Position numbers and translations under genes: made by a program. Positions 41,115 to 48,813 of a stretch of 64,000 nt of DNA are shown piece after piece. Position 1 is the first letter of the stretch; every line of letters starts with the position of its first letter. A model generated the notes under the pieces. It was not told the DNA's origin, searched no databases, and was given only the letters and a program-made list of their open reading frames with translations. The stretch covers positions 1 through 64,000 of the forward strand of contig JAEWTL010000093.1 of assembly GCA_023459495.1 (NCBI GenBank), in the 5' to 3' direction. Source of the stretch: Bacillota bacterium (GTDB lineage: Bacteria; Bacillota; Clostridia; Christensenellales; SZUA-584).

Positions 41115-41399
41115 TCACTTCACACCGCGGGGGATCAGTTCCAACGTGACCGAATCCTCAATCACGCGCGCGCCATGCGGAACGCCGCCCGGTATCTTCC
41201 AAACGTCGCCCTCGTGCATCTCATAATCCATACCGCCGATCGTCAGCACGATATGCCCGGATACCAGATAACCTGACTCCTCTTCGGTATGGGTATGCAT
41301 CATCACCCGCTCGCCTGCATCCAGATTTGTTCTGATCGCCCTACGGGGCTTTTTTTCGCGCTGCCCGCTGTGGCCCTGTTCTTTGCCGGTGTTCTTCAT
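41115..41399 (-). CDS. Cupin domain protein, paralogue of its downstream neighbour
   Basis: A 94-aa cupin: VMMHTHTEEESGYLVSGHIVLTIGG (motif 1, HTH...E) and EGDVWKIPGGVPHGARV (motif 2). The N terminus is short and basic (REKKPRRAIRTNL). It shares GYLVKGH/GYLVSGH and the motif spacing with the next cupin, indicating tandem duplication. Substrate unknown; the two may form a heteromer. Confidence 0.78.
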   Translation of the reverse strand: MKNTGKEQGHSGQREKKPRRAIRTNLDAGERVMMHTHTEEESGYLVSGHIVLTIGGMDYEMHEGDVWKIPGGVPHGARVIEDSVTLELIPRGVK

Positions 41400-41574
41400 T
41401 CTGTCTTCTCTTTACCCCACTGTCAGCCGTAAGCTGTCTTGCCTGAAACGCTGCCCGGCTCTTTGATTGTTTTAGTATAGGCAACCAACGGAAAAAAAGC
41501 AACGGAAAATCCGTTTTCTTTTCAATTTACCTTCATTTATTATTCGACAAAACTTTCTGATGGTTATCATAAGC

Positions 41575-41589
41575 ATATATGGTATAATT
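41575..41589 (+). promoter_or_regulatory. Candidate -10 region upstream of zinc-ribbon permease 1
   Basis: ATATATGGTATAATT contains a perfect TATAAT (41583-41588) about 52 nt before the gene. No clear -35 box is present 16-18 nt upstream. The same 15-mer occurs before the second paralogue (43015-43029), so the upstream region was duplicated with the gene. Confidence 0.5.
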
Positions 41590-41640
41590 ATAACGTTCAT
41601 TCCATTTATGTCCGTTATATCTTTATAGGAGGTTTGTCCT

Positions 41641-42951
41641 ATGGCTACCTGTAAACAATGCGGCAAAGATCTCATGCCGGACAGCAGTTTCTGCACCCAC
41701 TGCGGCGCACCGGTACTTCAGGAGCCCATCCCGACGCCTGATAATATTTCGCTCGTCGACGAAACCCCGATATTATCCACCGAGGCGCCGGCAGATATCA
41801 TACCTGCAGCAGCTCCGGCGGAGGAATCTCCTGCGCCTGCAGAATATTATACTTCTCCTGTGCAGGAGACGCCCTGGGCCACTGCTCCGCCTGTTCCGCC
41901 TGTATACGCTCCTCCTATGGCTCCTCCAGTACCTTTGGCGGAGATGAGGCCGCCTATGGCTCCTGCCTATGCCCCCCCATACGCTCCTCCTGTCTATGAA
42001 AGGCAGCCGCAGCGAAACACGCAGATCAACTTTGTCAATAGCTTTTTAACTATCGTACTGCTTGGCTCACTTTTAAGCGCTGCGTTTTCGCTGGGCATAA
42101 TCGGCAACCCAGCATTGATTACTTTGCGCAGCCTCGAGTCCATAGCCAAAATTTTCTCTCTGTATGCCATGATCGCCATGGCAGTCACATTGTCGATGCG
42201 GGCCAAAGGACTCGACCTGTCAATTCCCTCTCTGATGACGCTATCCGCAATTTTATTGGTCTTATACGACATGTATTACCATTCACCCGCCATCACCATC
42301 TTCGCCACGTTGGGTACGTGCGCTGTAATCGGACTGATCAATGGCGTGCTGATCAACTATGTGAACATCCCTTCTCTTATCGTTACGCTGCTGGCTGGCA
42401 TCGCCGTGAGAGGCGCGTCAAGCTGGCTGACAAACGGACAAGCATTAGTGATGGAGCGAGGCTTCTTAACCATCCTTACGCAGAACGGGCTGAACAAGCT
42501 TGCGCTCGTGGCGCTCGCCCTTATCATCGCGTTTCTGATGATTCTGGTATCCAAGCTGGGCACGCCGCTGCTCAAGCGTGAAAAGAAAAATCCTGTCAGC
42601 TATATGTTCGCGTATATGGGCAGCGCGGTGATTGCTGGTTTGGCGGGCATTCAGCTGCTTTCAAACTATCAGGTGGCAACTTCGTTGACACCAACCGCAT
42701 ATGATATTTTTATCTTCTTCGCCTTTGGCTGTATCGTCAGCAGCCGCGCATTCGATAACCGGATCGCGCCTGCGCTCTATGCCCTTGCCCCTGCTTTAGT
42801 ATTCACCATCGTCCAAACGGTAATCGCGATATACGGCCTGCCTTTACAACAGACAACGTATATCCAATGTGGCCTTGCGCTGGCCTTTATACTGCTGGGA
42901 TACCTCGTCCGGCCGGAGCTGCGGGGAAAGATCCCGGCGTTGAAGCCTTAG
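41641..42951 (+). CDS. Zinc-ribbon protein fused to an RbsC-like (BPD_transp_2) membrane domain, copy 1
   Basis: A 436-aa fusion. Residues 1-27 form a zinc ribbon (CKQC...CTHC). About 28-125 is a Pro/Ala-rich linker (APPMAPPVPL, YAPPYAPPVY). From about 130 to 430 there are eight to ten hydrophobic segments resembling sugar ABC permease RbsC: KGLDLSIPSLMTLS matches G-I-D-L-S-V-G-S, and NGVLINYVNIPSLIVTLLAG and FAYMGSAVIAGLAGI match later helices. The loop that docks the ATPase in RbsC is reduced to LLKREKKNPVS. No ABC ATPase or binding protein lies nearby. AGGAGG precedes the ATG. Function unknown; the paralogue follows. Confidence 0.82.
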   Translation: MATCKQCGKDLMPDSSFCTHCGAPVLQEPIPTPDNISLVDETPILSTEAPADIIPAAAPAEESPAPAEYYTSPVQETPWATAPPVPPVYAPPMAPPVPLAEMRPPMAPAYAPPYAPPVYERQPQRNTQINFVNSFLTIVLLGSLLSAAFSLGIIGNPALITLRSLESIAKIFSLYAMIAMAVTLSMRAKGLDLSIPSLMTLSAILLVLYDMYYHSPAITIFATLGTCAVIGLINGVLINYVNIPSLIVTLLAGIAVRGASSWLTNGQALVMERGFLTILTQNGLNKLALVALALIIAFLMILVSKLGTPLLKREKKNPVSYMFAYMGSAVIAGLAGIQLLSNYQVATSLTPTAYDIFIFFAFGCIVSSRAFDNRIAPALYALAPALVFTIVQTVIAIYGLPLQQTTYIQCGLALAFILLGYLVRPELRGKIPALKP

Positions 42952-42968
42952 CGAATCAAAGTTTCTTA

Positions 42969-42997
42969 ACAGCCGTTCAATCCGGGCGGCTGTTTTT
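42969..42997 (+). terminator. Intrinsic terminator between the two zinc-ribbon permease genes
   Basis: ACAGCCG (42969-42975) pairs with CGGCTGT (42987-42993), followed by a T-run. The two paralogues are therefore separate transcription units. Confidence 0.75.
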
Positions 42998-43014
42998 GTT
43001 TCTCATTTTATTAT

Positions 43015-43029
43015 ATATATGGTATAATT
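43015..43029 (+). promoter_or_regulatory. Candidate -10 region upstream of zinc-ribbon permease 2
   Basis: It repeats the 15-mer found before copy 1, including TATAAT at 43023-43028. Further shared words (ATTCCATTT and an AGG-rich binding site) follow at similar spacing. Confidence 0.5.
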
Positions 43030-43081
43030 CATTTAAGATTCCATTTCTATTCATCGTTATTTTATTAAGGAGGGTAAACCT

Positions 43082-44293
43082 ATGGCCAATTGCAGTCAAT
43101 GCGGCAAAGAATTGATGCCGGGCAGCAGTTTCTGTACCTACTGCGGCGCAGCGTTACCGCAGGAGCCTGTCTCGACGGCAGCTGATCATTCGTTCGCGCC
43201 AAATTCCCCGTCACCTGCCCCCGGGCCAAATAATACCCAGCCATACGCCATGAATATGTCACCGGCGTATACCCCCCCACCGCCACCCTTGGCATACAAC
43301 GTCCCGCCGATACCGTCCGCTGACTGCCCCGCATACGTTTCTGCGCCGGAACGGCCAAAGTCCATGCGGACCACCTTTCTCAACAGCTTTCTCTCCCTCG
43401 TGATTCTAGGCTCTCTGCTCATCATTGCCTTCAATGCAGGCATCTTTGGCAATCGGCTATTTGTAAATCCTCGGAACATAGAGTTCATCTTCCAGCAGTT
43501 TTGTTTTCTTGGCGTAATCGCCATGGCAGCCGTGCTGTCCACGCGGGCTAAAGGGCCCGATCTGTCGATCGGATCGTTGATCGTCTTATCGGGCTCAATC
43601 GCGGTTATTGTCAGCCGCTCCGGCGGCTCTATCCTCCCCGCCATTCTCACGGCAGTATTGATATGCGCGGTTATAGGGTTGGTTAACGGCGTGCTGATCG
43701 TTTACGCGGGAATGCCTGCAATTCTAACGACACTGGTTGTGGGCGTGGTCATACGGTCCGTTAGCAATCTGCTGATTGGTGGAAATCCTATCGCATTGAA
43801 CAACAGGGACATCCAGTCGATTTGGCAGCCGGCCGGGTTGTTTATTATGCTCATACTCGCTATGATTATCGCGGTTCTCATGATTATTCTGACGCCACTG
43901 GGTACTCCCACGTATAAACGGGATAAAAAACAGCCTCTAATCCACATGTTTGCCTATATGGGCAGCGGACTGATTGCTGGACTGGCGGGTATCTTGCTTC
44001 TTGCACGCCTCAATGCTGTTGTTCCAGGCGTACAAGGCTATGAACCACTCATTCTGCTGGTGTATGGCTGCGTGATGGGCAGCCGCGCGTTCGACAACCG
44101 TTTCGCGCCCGGCTTTTATGCTTTGCTTCCCGCACTTTTTTACGCCGTCGCCGATAATGTATTCAATGTTCTGCAAGTTAGTTTCTATGTGCAGAGTACG
44201 ATTTTGGGCATTATCGCAATAGGGTTTATACTGACTGCCTTTCTGGTACGTCCGGAGCTTCGGGAGAAGCTTCCTTCCCTGAAAGATAAATAA
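43082..44293 (+). CDS. Zinc-ribbon protein fused to an RbsC-like (BPD_transp_2) membrane domain, copy 2
   Basis: A 403-aa paralogue of copy 1. Zinc ribbon at 1-26 (CSQC...CTYC), a shorter Pro-rich linker (PAYTPPPPPLAY) to about 92, then the RbsC-like membrane domain: KGPDLSIGSLIVLSG, NGVLIVYAGMPAILTTLVVG, FAYMGSGLIAGLAGILLLARL. The presumed ATPase-docking loop is again short (YKRDKKQPLIHM). Both copies end VRPELRxKxPxLK. The ribbon should face the cytosol. AAGGAGGG precedes the ATG. Neither a cognate ATPase nor a solute-binding protein is encoded within the window's vicinity. Function unknown. Confidence 0.82.
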   Translation: MANCSQCGKELMPGSSFCTYCGAALPQEPVSTAADHSFAPNSPSPAPGPNNTQPYAMNMSPAYTPPPPPLAYNVPPIPSADCPAYVSAPERPKSMRTTFLNSFLSLVILGSLLIIAFNAGIFGNRLFVNPRNIEFIFQQFCFLGVIAMAAVLSTRAKGPDLSIGSLIVLSGSIAVIVSRSGGSILPAILTAVLICAVIGLVNGVLIVYAGMPAILTTLVVGVVIRSVSNLLIGGNPIALNNRDIQSIWQPAGLFIMLILAMIIAVLMIILTPLGTPTYKRDKKQPLIHMFAYMGSGLIAGLAGILLLARLNAVVPGVQGYEPLILLVYGCVMGSRAFDNRFAPGFYALLPALFYAVADNVFNVLQVSFYVQSTILGIIAIGFILTAFLVRPELREKLPSLKDK

Positions 44294-44300
44294 CTACGCT

Positions 44301-44339
44301 AAAAGCGGCCATGCTTTGCAAATGCGCATGGCCGCTTTT
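44301..44339. terminator. Bidirectional terminator between permease 2 and trpB2
   Basis: A 14-bp stem, AAAAGCGGCCATGC (44301-44314) with GCATGGCCGCTTTT (44326-44339), has an 11-nt loop. A- and T-runs at the two sides suit both converging transcripts. Confidence 0.9.
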
Positions 44340-44356
44340 TTCAGTTTGGATTAACT

Positions 44357-45721
44357 TTATCCGATCTGCGGGATAGTCGAAAGTCCCTGCTCCAGCATGT
44401 CGTCGGTATATTCAAAGTCCTGCAATTTGCCGGAGAGATACTCGTCATACGCGGCAAGGTCGAAGTCGCCATGGCCCGATAGGTTGAAGAAGATCGTTTT
44501 TTCTTCGCCGCTCTCCTTACACTCCAGCGCCTTTTGGATCACATAAGCGATGGCGTGGGAGGACTCGGGCGCGGGGAGAATGCTCTCGGCCCGGGCAAAG
44601 GTGACCGCAGCCTTAAACACCTCGCTCTGGTGCACCGCCGCAGCGGAAACAAAACCGTCGTGATAAAGCTGTGAGAGCAGGGCGGAGTCGCCGTGATACC
44701 TGAGGCCGCCTGCATGGATGCCCGCCGGTATGAAGTCGTGGCCGAGCGTGTACATCATGGTGATGGGTGCCATCTTGGCGGTATCGCCATAGTCGTACGC
44801 AAACTTGCCCTTGGTCAGCTTGGGGCACGCTGCGGGCTCGATAGCGACAAACTCGGTCTTTGTGCCTTTCTTCAGCTTATCATGCATAAACGGGAACGCG
44901 CAGCCCGAAAAATTGGAACCGCCGCCGTTGCAGCCGATCACGATGTCCGGGTACTCGTCGATCTTCTCAAACTGCTTTTTGGCCTCCTGCCCGATGATCG
45001 TCTGGTGCAGAATAACGTGGTTCAACACGCTGCCAAGCGCGTAGTGCGTATCGTCGCGCATCACGGCGTCCTCCACGGCTTCGGAGATTGCAATACCGAG
45101 GCTGCCGAGCGAGTTCGGGTCCTTTTCGAGAATCGACTTGCCCGCATGCGTCAGCGGCGAGGGGCTTGCGATAACGTTCGCGCCATAGGTCTGCATCAGC
45201 GTCTTGCGGTACGGCTTCTGGTCGTAGGAGACGCGCACCATGTATACCGTGCACTCAAGGCCGAACATGGAGCACGCGATGGACAGCGCGCTGCCCCACT
45301 GGCCCGCGCCGGTCTCAGTGGAAAGCCGCTTGATACCCTCCATCTTGTTGTAGAACGCCTGCGGCACAGCACTGTTGAGCTTATGGCTACCGGAGGGGTT
45401 GCTGCCTTCGTACTTGTAATAGATCTTCGCAGGCGTGCCCAGCGCCTTCTCCAGCCGATATGCGCGCACCAGCGGCGAGGGACGGAAAGCTGCGTAGATC
45501 TCACGAACTTCCTTGGGAATGTCGATGTAGCGCTCGGTCGAAACCTCCTGCTCGATCAGAGCCCTGGCAAACAACGGCTCCAGGTCGGCCGGTGCAACCA
45601 GCTGCTTGGTCATCGGATTGAGGTACGGCTGGGGGCGGTTCGGCATATCCGCGGCAATATTATAATATTGCTTCGGCAGCTCATCCTCGGTTAAATACAC
45701 CCTGTTCGGAATCTTTTTCAT
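44357..45721 (-). CDS. trpB: Tryptophan synthase beta-like PLP enzyme (TrpB2 type)
   Basis: A 454-aa member of the TrpB2 group, longer than TrpB1 and with the N-terminal extension YLTEDELPKQYYNI. KYEGSNPSGSHKLNSA holds the PLP Lys (K114), STETGAGQWGSAL the substrate loop, and GCNGGGSNFSG the phosphate-binding loop. TrpB2 makes tryptophan from indole and serine, or salvages indole; no trpA or other trp gene is next to it. ATG 45721 has GAGGAGA 7 nt upstream. That site lies inside the GAG-repeat leader, so translation may be regulated. Confidence 0.92.
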   Translation of the reverse strand: MKKIPNRVYLTEDELPKQYYNIAADMPNRPQPYLNPMTKQLVAPADLEPLFARALIEQEVSTERYIDIPKEVREIYAAFRPSPLVRAYRLEKALGTPAKIYYKYEGSNPSGSHKLNSAVPQAFYNKMEGIKRLSTETGAGQWGSALSIACSMFGLECTVYMVRVSYDQKPYRKTLMQTYGANVIASPSPLTHAGKSILEKDPNSLGSLGIAISEAVEDAVMRDDTHYALGSVLNHVILHQTIIGQEAKKQFEKIDEYPDIVIGCNGGGSNFSGCAFPFMHDKLKKGTKTEFVAIEPAACPKLTKGKFAYDYGDTAKMAPITMMYTLGHDFIPAGIHAGGLRYHGDSALLSQLYHDGFVSAAAVHQSEVFKAAVTFARAESILPAPESSHAIAYVIQKALECKESGEEKTIFFNLSGHGDFDLAAYDEYLSGKLQDFEYTDDMLEQGLSTIPQIG

Positions 45722-45831
45722 AGTCTGGTCTCCTCTCATCTTGTTTTTTTGTACAAAAAAAACACTCGTCTCATCTCAATCTCGTCTCATCTTACGGGCC
45801 TGTGCCCAAAAGAAGTGTTCTTTTTGAACTT
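45722..45831 (-). promoter_or_regulatory. trpB2 leader with GAG-triplet repeats (possible TRAP-type target)
   Basis: The predicted 110-nt leader contains GATGAGACGAG twice (45781-45791 and 45765-45775), separated by ATTGA, and GATGAGAGGAG (45730-45740) at the ribosome binding site. This gives five GAG triplets spaced 2, 3, 2 and 2 nt, then two more spaced 2 nt. TRAP binds G/U-AG triplets with 2-3 nt spacers. A U8-GUAC-A7 self-complementary stretch lies between the two clusters, and GTTC-A5-GAAC plus GGGC-ACAG-GCCC hairpins lie at the 5' side. No T-box motif is seen. Confidence 0.6.
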
Positions 45832-45837
45832 TGATTC

Positions 45838-45867
45838 AGTATACGCGATCAACCTTAAATTTGTCAA
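45838..45867 (-). promoter_or_regulatory. Promoter of trpB2
   Basis: On the minus strand a perfect TTGACA (45862-45867) and TATACT (45838-45843) are 18 nt apart. Transcription should start near 45831. Confidence 0.8.
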
Positions 45868-45991
45868 TATTTTTATTTATTCTCCTGTTGCAAACTGTCA
45901 TAATGGGCCATGTATACAGGCTTTGCCCCGACGTCGCACCTTGTAGGCTTGGCCAAATTGATATAAGATAAAGCAAAAAGGCGATTCTGGC

Positions 45992-46429
45992 ATGATAAGG
46001 TTAATGACAATTTCAGATTATGAGGACGTTTATGTGCTTTGGTGCACCACTTCCGGTATGGGCCTTAACGATATTGACGATTCCCGGGAGGGCATCGCAA
46101 AATTCCTCGCGCGAAACCCCAATACCTGTTTTGTAGCCGTCGAACAGCGGCGGGTTGTGGGCGTAATACTCGGCGGGCATGACGGGCGCCGGGGCTATAT
46201 CTATCACATGGCGGTGGCTGTTTCAATGCGCGAAAGAGGTATCGGTACCGCACTGCTGGATGCCACGCTAAACGCATTAAAATTGGAAGGCATCTGTAAG
46301 GTTGGGCTGGTTGTTTTCACGAGAAACAGCATCGGCAACGCGTTCTGGGAAAAACGCGGCTTTACACTCCGGGAAGATTTGAATTACCGCAACAAAGCGA
46401 TTGCTGAACTGAACATGATCGAAACTTAA
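45992..46429 (+). CDS. GNAT-family N-acetyltransferase
   Basis: A 145-aa acetyltransferase: IRLMTISDYEDVYVLW start, HMAVAVSMRERGIGTALLDATL (motif A with R-E-R-G-I-G-T), and VFTRNSIGNAFWEKRGFTLRED (motif B). It resembles small-molecule or peptide acetylating GNATs; the acceptor is unknown. AAAAGG upstream is a modest binding site. It converges on truA with only 5 nt between stops and no obvious terminator. Confidence 0.87.
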   Translation: MIRLMTISDYEDVYVLWCTTSGMGLNDIDDSREGIAKFLARNPNTCFVAVEQRRVVGVILGGHDGRRGYIYHMAVAVSMRERGIGTALLDATLNALKLEGICKVGLVVFTRNSIGNAFWEKRGFTLREDLNYRNKAIAELNMIET

Positions 46430-46434
46430 TCCGT

Positions 46435-47169
46435 TTAATCGTAAAACACCCTGACCATGGTCAGCCCGTGTGCGGGTGCGGTCGGGCTTGCAGCGTTGCG
46501 GTCCCTTCCCTCCAGTATCTCCTTCACGCGCTCCGGCGGGATACGGCCCAGCCCTGCGTCCGCCAGCGTCCCCACGATTATGCGCACCATGTTGTACAAA
46601 AAGCCATTGCCCGTGACCTCGATGTACAAAAATGGTTCCGCTTTCGTAATGGTGATGGCGTGGATCGTGCGGACCGTGTCCTTCACCTCGCTGCCCGCCG
46701 CGCAGAACGCCGCGAAGTCATGTTCTCCGATGAGATACCGTGCTGCTTCGCGCATGGCGGCAGCATCAAGCTCGCTCCGGATATGCCACGAGAGGTTGCG
46801 ATAAATAGCTGAGGGATGGGTTGCCTGATAGATGGTATAACGATAGGTTTTGCCCTTGGCGCAAAAGCGCGCATGGAAATCGCTGTCTGCCAGCTCCGAG
46901 CTTTTTACACGGATGTCCATCGGCAGAAAGGTGTTCATCGCATAGCTAATCTTTTCGGGAGGGATTGTGCAGTGGGTATCAAGCTGTGCCACCTGCGCCA
47001 GCGCGTGTACGCCCGCGTCGGTTCGCCCCGCCCCTGTGATGCAGACGTGCTCGCCCGAGGCCTTCTCAAAAGCCTCCTCCAGCGCCTGCTGCACTGAGAG
47101 GCCATTCAACTGACGCTGCCAACCTACGTAGTTCGTCCCTTCGTACTCTACGATCAGCCGGATGCGCAT
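46435..47169 (-). CDS. truA: tRNA pseudouridine(38-40) synthase TruA
   Basis: A 244-aa enzyme that isomerises uridines 38-40 in tRNA anticodon arms. EYEGTNYVGWQRQ opens the fold, and GRTDAGVHALAQVAQLDT carries the catalytic Asp. Later motifs are FHARFCAKGKTYRYTI, HDFAAFC and NGFLYNMVRIIVGTL. It starts 1 nt after the ecfT stop and closes the long ribosomal-Ecf run, a common Firmicutes arrangement. Confidence 0.95.
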   Translation of the reverse strand: MRIRLIVEYEGTNYVGWQRQLNGLSVQQALEEAFEKASGEHVCITGAGRTDAGVHALAQVAQLDTHCTIPPEKISYAMNTFLPMDIRVKSSELADSDFHARFCAKGKTYRYTIYQATHPSAIYRNLSWHIRSELDAAAMREAARYLIGEHDFAAFCAAGSEVKDTVRTIHAITITKAEPFLYIEVTGNGFLYNMVRIIVGTLADAGLGRIPPERVKEILEGRDRNAASPTAPAHGLTMVRVFYD

Positions 47170-47170
47170 A

Positions 47171-47965
47171 TCAATACCCGAACGCCATCAGGATGATCAG
47201 CCCCGCAACAACCAGCGCAGCAATGAGGTCGCGCCAGTGGAAATGCAGCACCTTCATGCGCGTGCGGCCCTCTCCGCCATGGTAGCAGCGCGATTCCATC
47301 GCAAAGGCCAGCTCGTCGGCCCGGCGAAAAGCGCTTACAAACAGTGGCACCAGCAGAGGCACCATGCCCCGGGCGCGCGCGAACACGCTGCCACTGTCAA
47401 ACTCCGCGCCTCTTGCGGTCTGAGCCTTCATAATCTTGTCGGTCTCCTCGAGAAGCGTGGGGATAAAGCGCATCGCGATGGTCATCATCATCGCCAACTC
47501 GTGTACCGGAAAACGAACCACTTTCAGCGGCTTCATGAGGCTCTCCAGCCCGTCCGTCAGCGCGATGGGCGTGGTCGTCAGCGTGAGCATGGTTGTGCCC
47601 ATGATCAGCAGCACAAGCCGTACAGCCAGCCTTATGGCGTTCGTGAGGCCTTCCTGCGTGATGCGGAAGATCCACCAGGAATAGAGCTCTGTGCCGCCCG
47701 AATAAAAGAACGTGTTGAGCACAAACGTCAGCACGATAATGAACCACAACGGCTTTAAGCCCCGCAGCACAAACCTGATGTTGACCTTTGAGAACAGTAT
47801 GGTAAAGATGACAAACGCGAATACTGCCGCGTAGCCAATCCACGTATGCGCCATAAAGATAGCGACGATCAGCGCGATCACGAGCACCAGTTTGGCCCGC
47901 GGGTCCAACCGGTGGATGACCGAGTTTCCGGGAAAGTATTGTCCAAGCGTAACGTTCTTAATCAT
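47171..47965 (-). CDS. ecfT: Energy-coupling factor transporter transmembrane protein EcfT
   Basis: A 264-aa membrane protein with five or six helices, beginning TLGQYFPGNSVIHRLDPRAKL. Two coupling motifs with Ala-Arg-Gly are seen: AQTARGAEFDSG and, later, AMESRCYHGGEGRTRMK, the second a variant of ARG. These helices dock the two ATPases. With EcfA1/A2 it energises vitamin uptake by exchangeable S-subunits, none of which is encoded here. It overlaps ecfA2 by 4 nt. Confidence 0.93.
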   Translation of the reverse strand: MIKNVTLGQYFPGNSVIHRLDPRAKLVLVIALIVAIFMAHTWIGYAAVFAFVIFTILFSKVNIRFVLRGLKPLWFIIVLTFVLNTFFYSGGTELYSWWIFRITQEGLTNAIRLAVRLVLLIMGTTMLTLTTTPIALTDGLESLMKPLKVVRFPVHELAMMMTIAMRFIPTLLEETDKIMKAQTARGAEFDSGSVFARARGMVPLLVPLFVSAFRRADELAFAMESRCYHGGEGRTRMKVLHFHWRDLIAALVVAGLIILMAFGY

Positions 47966-48813
47966 AACACGCCTGCCGTCTTCAGCACAAACTTCTCCAG
48001 TTCGTGCAGGGTGATGACGCCGTGTGGCACGTCCATACCGCGTTCACGCAGCGCAGAGGCCATCTTCGCCACGGCGGGCAGGTCGAGTCCGATGCTTTTC
48101 AGCTCTTCCTTGCGTAAAAATACCTCGGCGGGGCTGTCATCCATCAACAGCTTTGCGCCCGATAGCACGATCACGCGCCGCGCGTTCTCCGCAAGGTCAT
48201 CCATGGAATGTGTGATCATCAGGATCGTTGCGCCCTCCGCGTTAAGCCCTGTGATGAGCTTCATCAGATGGTTACGCCCCTGCGGGTCCAGTCCGGCCAC
48301 GGGTTCGTCGAGGATGAGCATTTTCGGTTGGCTTGCCAGCACGCCCGCAATGGCGACGCGCCGCTTCTGCCCACCCGAAAGCTCGAACGGCGACAAATTA
48401 CCGATGCCGTCGTAGTCCAGCTCCATTAATTCCATAGCATGGCGCACCCGGCCGTCGATCTCCTCCTCCGGTACACCGATGCGACGCGGCCCGTAGCCGA
48501 TATCCTTGATCACGGTTTCTTCAAAGAGCTGGTATTCGGGGTACTGAAACACCACGCCCACATGGCGGCGCAGCGCCTTCCGGTCAAAGCCCTTGGCATT
48601 GATGTCCTGTCCGTCCATCAACACGCGGCCCGAGGTGGGCTTCAAAAGCCCCGCGATCAGGCTGATCAGCGTGGTTTTGCCGCTGCCGGTGTGGCCGATG
48701 ACGCCCACGAACTCACCGTCGGCCAGCTGCAGGTTAATGGCATCCACCGCCTTGGCTTCAAACGGCGATCCGGGCATATAGGTATATGTCAGGTTTTCGA
48801 GCGCAATTGACAT
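47962..48813 (-). CDS. ecfA2: Energy-coupling factor ATPase EcfA2
   Basis: A 283-aa ABC ATPase. Walker A GHTGSGKTT, Q-loop VFQYPEYQLFEETV, signature LSGGQKRRVAIAGVLA, Walker B MLILDEPVAGLDP, His switch ITHSMDD. FEETVIKDIGYGP is typical of EcfA2. Works as a dimer with EcfA1 to drive EcfT. ATG 48813 is preferred (MSIALENLTYTY), with GGAGA upstream; it overlaps the ecfA1 end by 25 nt. Confidence 0.93.
   Translation of the reverse strand: MSIALENLTYTYMPGSPFEAKAVDAINLQLADGEFVGVIGHTGSGKTTLISLIAGLLKPTSGRVLMDGQDINAKGFDRKALRRHVGVVFQYPEYQLFEETVIKDIGYGPRRIGVPEEEIDGRVRHAMELMELDYDGIGNLSPFELSGGQKRRVAIAGVLASQPKMLILDEPVAGLDPQGRNHLMKLITGLNAEGATILMITHSMDDLAENARRVIVLSGAKLLMDDSPAEVFLRKEELKSIGLDLPAVAKMASALRERGMDVPHGVITLHELEKFVLKTAGVL

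Noticed and set aside
45722..45831. Possible T-box or Trp-codon leader peptide upstream of trpB2
   Set aside because: No T-box consensus or antiterminator bulge, and no short reading frame with clustered Trp codons.
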